A program made the translations under genes and the position numbers. This document shows positions 17,598 to 20,826 of a stretch of DNA of 20,826 bases, piece by piece. Every line of letters begins with the position of its first letter. The first letter of the stretch is position 1. Source of the DNA: Chara braunii (Eukaryota; Streptophyta; Charophyceae; Charales; Characeae); the NCBI GenBank assembly GCA_003427395.1, contig BFEA01000316.1:1542887-1563712 (forward strand). The letters are read 5' to 3'. Under the pieces are notes generated by a model. The model was not told the origin of the DNA and made no database searches. It was given only the letters and a program-made list of their open reading frames with translations.

Positions 17598-18215
17598 CTC
17601 ATGAATTTAAGCGTCAAGACAAAACAAAAGATCAAGGTTATGTGAAAACGGGAAAGGCCATGACCTGATCTACAGAATCTCAAATTTTCAGATGTTTGTG
17701 CAAATTCTTCCGGGCACAAAAAATCGCCAACATTGCCTCTTGCAAATTGTGGGACTGGACCCGCTGGTACCCCTTTTGTGGACCACATTGAAGGGAGGAC
17801 CGGTCCTCCGATTTTGCTACTGGTCCATGCGATAGCTATAGGTCGCCCATAAAACGCGATGTACCGGTCCTCTAACAAATTCTTTCCCCCCCACACCCCT
17901 TTATGCGTTGGTTGCCGACAACTCAAAACTGTGACACTTTGACATAGATGCCAAAGTCTACTAGGGCAGCGAACTGATGGAGAGCATGAAACTCAGGGGA
18001 TTGACTGAGGCGGCCTTTTTTAAGAAACCAGAGTTTACCGAGATGAGTATCGGTTGAGCAAGAGTTAATGAATGCCTCTTCAGCCATCGAACGATCGCCA
18101 GACACAGCAAGGTGAATATTTTGGTGTTGTATTCGACATAATTTTTTTCTTGACCCTGTAGCCTGAGTTTTGGCCTTGGCAGCTTGACCTGACACGAGGT
18201 CAGTTATAGCTCACC
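17598..18215 (-). pseudogene. unidentified coding relic or exon with one frameshift
   Basis: On the minus strand an open frame runs from after a TGA at about 18213 to a TGA at 17923. A second frame takes over in the same bases and stays open to 17570, so a single-base shift near 17926 gives about 200 continuous codons. A good splice donor, AG followed by GTACGT, lies at 17598/17597. AG acceptors are available near 18187 and 18207, with poor pyrimidine tracts. The first part is basic (KAKTQATGSRKK) followed by RIQHQNIHLAVSGD, which resembles the RI-PRHI-LAVR-D stretch of histone H2A, but the rest does not look like H2A. The second part holds RYIAFYGRP and GGPVLPSMWSTKGVP. I do not recognise it. 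It may be an exon hit by a sequencing error (N at 18224 nearby) or a decayed repeat. Confidence 0.3.
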
Positions 18216-20752
18216 AACCTATANCATCTAGTTCCTCGCTCACATTTTTGGTGGGTATTTTTTATGTTTCTTATATTGGGACATTCATTCGGTTGTATGT
18301 AGCCACATGTTCAAACAAAGTGCTTTCCGACANTGCATTGCATTTTGTTCGGTCTGTCCAAGGGAACATGCAAGCATGTCGTGAGTGCATAATTGATGAG
18401 CCTATTACGATAGCCAAAAACTTGTTTAGGGCACCAACAAAGGGGCAATACTGATGCTGCATATTTTANCTCATTCCAGGTGCCATTTTTAACTTCATGA
18501 TCCCTTCCATAATGCTAATTTCATATCATTGGCTACAATGGCTAGTATATTATGGTTTACTTTGTCTTCGAGCATTGCTTGCCTATTTGTGTTATCAACT
18601 GAGTGTTTGGTTTGTAACATGATGTGAGAATGCATGTACCAGATACTCAAGTGATGAGTCATGCATGGTTTATAGACATTGTCAAATATAGAATGTGAAA
18701 GTGTTGTAATTGTTAGTGTCCGTTTTTATAGAGAACCTACATATGCGGTACAAGTATGACGAATAACAATTGTAGACTGAATGATAACCGGAGACTCGAA
18801 AAGTAAGGTGAGAGGGAGGAACTAGAAAGTGAGGGTTGAATAATTACATTGTGCTCTAAGTTACAATAATTGTACAATACGCATTCAGCTTGGTTCGACG
18901 TATGCTTGTTTGTGGTTTTCTATGGCTTAGTGCGATGATAGTATCGCAAGGCCATCGCCCTTTTAACCACTGGTACATCTGAAAAATTGGAATGCACCTC
19001 TCCAAAAAGTTAGGAGACTCGGGATAGGCGGGCGGAATTTATTTTCTTGTTTAGGGCTGGTCCTACTGTCACCCCACGGCATGGGACAATTTTTTTTTTA
19101 ACTGGCCCTTCAAACACCTTGTCTTTAACCTCCGAAATTTTAAGAGGGACTCGATCATATTTTCATCCTGGTTGGGGCCAAAACAACAAAAAAAAACTTG
19201 AGTACAAGGTCCCAAGGCTCACGCATGGACTGCCACCCTCATAGACTACAGTGAGACTGCTTCCTTACTACATTCCTCATCAGGTTGAATATTAGTATAT
19301 ACTAAGATGTTTAGCTTAACAATTTTCACCTTTTCATCTTAGTCGTGGGCCTACCCTGATAATGGTCGGTTATGGCGTGTTGGATCTTCGCCATTGTTCT
19401 CCAAGTCCTTGGGGCTTTGTGGGTACTCTGACTGCATGGCTGTTTTCTTTTTAATATCGTTCGAGTCGATAAGCGCTCAGGGGCTTAAACCATCAGTACC
19501 TCGTCCATAGATGGGCCGCGACGAAAAAGAGAGCCACAATGTATCCGCTTGAATTTGGACCTGAGCCTCCAAGCACGTTCCACCTAGCGCGTCGCATACA
19601 TACAACTGCGACTTTCGGAGGTAATGATGGTTTAATCTTGTCTCCCTCCTATCTCTGCTTCTTTTCTCTACCATGTGTATGTCGGCATGGGTGGCTTTCC
19701 GTTTCGTGTCAAGCATGGTTTGCAGTTGAGTTGCTATACTATTCCTATGACCCATACTACTGGGTATGGATGTTCCATGGGTCAAAGCCATGTTTGCTTC
19801 AAACGGGAACACTAGAGTTGGATTATGATGATGCGTAGGACGAATGTATCGAACTGATTACATGCATCAGTCTAGACAGACCCAGATACGGCTGAACCGG
19901 GCACTTGAGGGCCATGAGCCACCACTTTCCCGCCCTCAACTATTTGTCATGAGTTCGAGTTCGACAGGCTGAGGAGCGCCAAAAACCTTCGTGGAAGGTG
20001 GCTGCAAGGTATCAGAAAGGGTGGTAGGAGAGGACTAGAGTGTGCTCGAACCAAACGGCAAAGAAAACAAACGAAAGTATCCGTAAGTGGGCGAAATTTA
20101 CAGAAAGAGAGTGATGATAAGAGAGAGCAGAGGGGAAGGAGGAGACAAGGGGGAGCACGCGGGAGCGGCATCGCCGCCATATCGATCCTCTCAAAGTACT
20201 CCGGTGGCCAATCGGATCACAGAGTGAGAAGTTAAGAGCCTCCTTATACGTTGTCGTTTGACTTCTACAATTACCTAGGAGATCAGCAGGGTTCTCTCTT
20301 GTGTAGATGAAGGCGGGAAAGGAGGTTACGGGAAGTAGAACGAAGCAAGACACAGATTCAAGGGGATCAAGAAGAAAGAAAGGGCACGAAGGGAGGGAGA
20401 AGAAGACAGTTTCAGCTCGTCGATGGTGGCACGGAGAAAGGGGGTGACTTGGAGGGAACGAGGAAAGATTGCATGCAAGAGGGCGGCGTAGAGACATGCA
20501 TTTGCATAAATTAAAAAAAGGCACCAAAAAAGTTGCGCCTAATTCCTAAAGCCGAATTAAAATTTAAAAAAATTGAAAGAAAATCCTGCACGCGAGCCAG
20601 TGCGCGAAATCTTTGTGTACGTCACGCTTGCGAACTGGATCCCACTCAAATCTGATCTGCAAGAGAACCTACAATTGTACCCAGCCCCAACTGCAAAGAC
20701 TGGGCAGCTGTCCAAACTGGACCGCGTTTTTTTGCAGATTTTCTGAACCAGA
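18216..20752. other. 2.5 kb without a supportable gene
   Basis: The left part (to about 19400) is AT-leaning with three single N bases (18224, 18333, 18469). Short open frames of 60-100 codons occur on both strands but overlap each other and match nothing I know. From about 20030 to 20460 the plus strand is purine-rich (GA-type), giving a long but composition-driven open frame on the minus strand. 20515-20585 is A-rich. I found no tRNA or rRNA and no further LINE sequence. Confidence 0.5.
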
Positions 20753-20806
20753 CCTAGTCCGTCCGGGAACCCAGAGAAATGCCGAATTGCACCCGGTCGG
20801 ACTAGG
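20753..20806. repeat. imperfect inverted repeat near the right edge
   Basis: CCTAGTCCGTCCGG (20753-20766) and CCGGTCGGACTAGG (20793-20806) are reverse complements at 13 of 14 bases, with a 26-base spacer. It may be a hairpin, or one end of an element that continues outside the window. Confidence 0.6.
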
Positions 20807-20826
20807 ACCCACTTTTACATCACTCC

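Noticed and set aside
18224-18469. Three single N bases (18224, 18333, 18469) as a biological signal
   Set aside because: They are most simply consensus ambiguities of the assembly; useful only as a warning about local base accuracy.
19477-19838. Overlapping frames on both strands (111 and 99 codons)
   Set aside because: Each looks equally protein-like and neither has a recognisable motif or splice context.
20012-20527. Minus-strand frame of 171 codons with hydrophobic stretches
   Set aside because: It mirrors the purine-rich plus strand, giving Ser/Leu/Phe/Pro-rich translation; no domain or clear gene structure.
1-20826. CRISPR arrays, bacterial operons, riboswitches or a phage defence system
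   Set aside because: Nothing fits: the gene content is plant-like nuclear DNA, and the repeats present are transposon-linked or simple.

Overview
The window looks like nuclear DNA of a green plant, most likely a streptophyte with a large, transposon-filled genome. The one intact gene matches plant L-arabinokinase, a bifunctional-looking protein of the green lineage. The repeats are plant-type L1-like LINEs with an endonuclease/reverse transcriptase ORF and a zf-RVT domain. A charophyte such as Chara is my guess, but nothing here proves it. Layout, left to right. 1-408 is the leader of the kinase gene, with simple repeats and a possible uORF. 409-3597 (+) is an uninterrupted 1062-codon L-arabinokinase (ARA1-like) gene. 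3598-4078 is its 3' flank, ending in a run of 21 A. 4223-5172 is A/C-rich DNA without genes, holding a foldback and a degenerate tandem repeat. 5183-14254 (-) is a long, decayed LINE. It has a poly(A) tail, 3' UTR, ORF2 (endonuclease, RT, a GDW-containing block, zf-RVT), ORF1 with a zinc knuckle, and a 5' UTR with tandem repeats. A 10-bp direct repeat at 5173-5182 and 14255-14264 is a candidate target-site duplication. 14265-15073 resumes the A/C-rich DNA. 15074-17522 (-) is a related, 5'-truncated LINE with its own probable target duplication. A 353-bp non-autonomous DNA transposon (16347-16699) sits inside it, and removing that element together with one target copy rejoins the LINE reading frame. 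17598-18215 (-) is an open but frameshifted stretch of unknown identity, possibly an exon. 18216-20826 holds no gene I can support. There is no operon. The only gene likely to make a working product is the kinase, which would salvage free L-arabinose released from cell walls. Everything else reads as a history of nested insertions: an A/C-rich spacer was hit by two LINEs of one family, and the younger-looking fragment was then hit by a cut-and-paste element. The least familiar items are the conserved extra block between RT and zf-RVT in this LINE family, the amplified 3'-UTR motif shared by both copies, and the unidentified relic at 17.6-18.2 kb.
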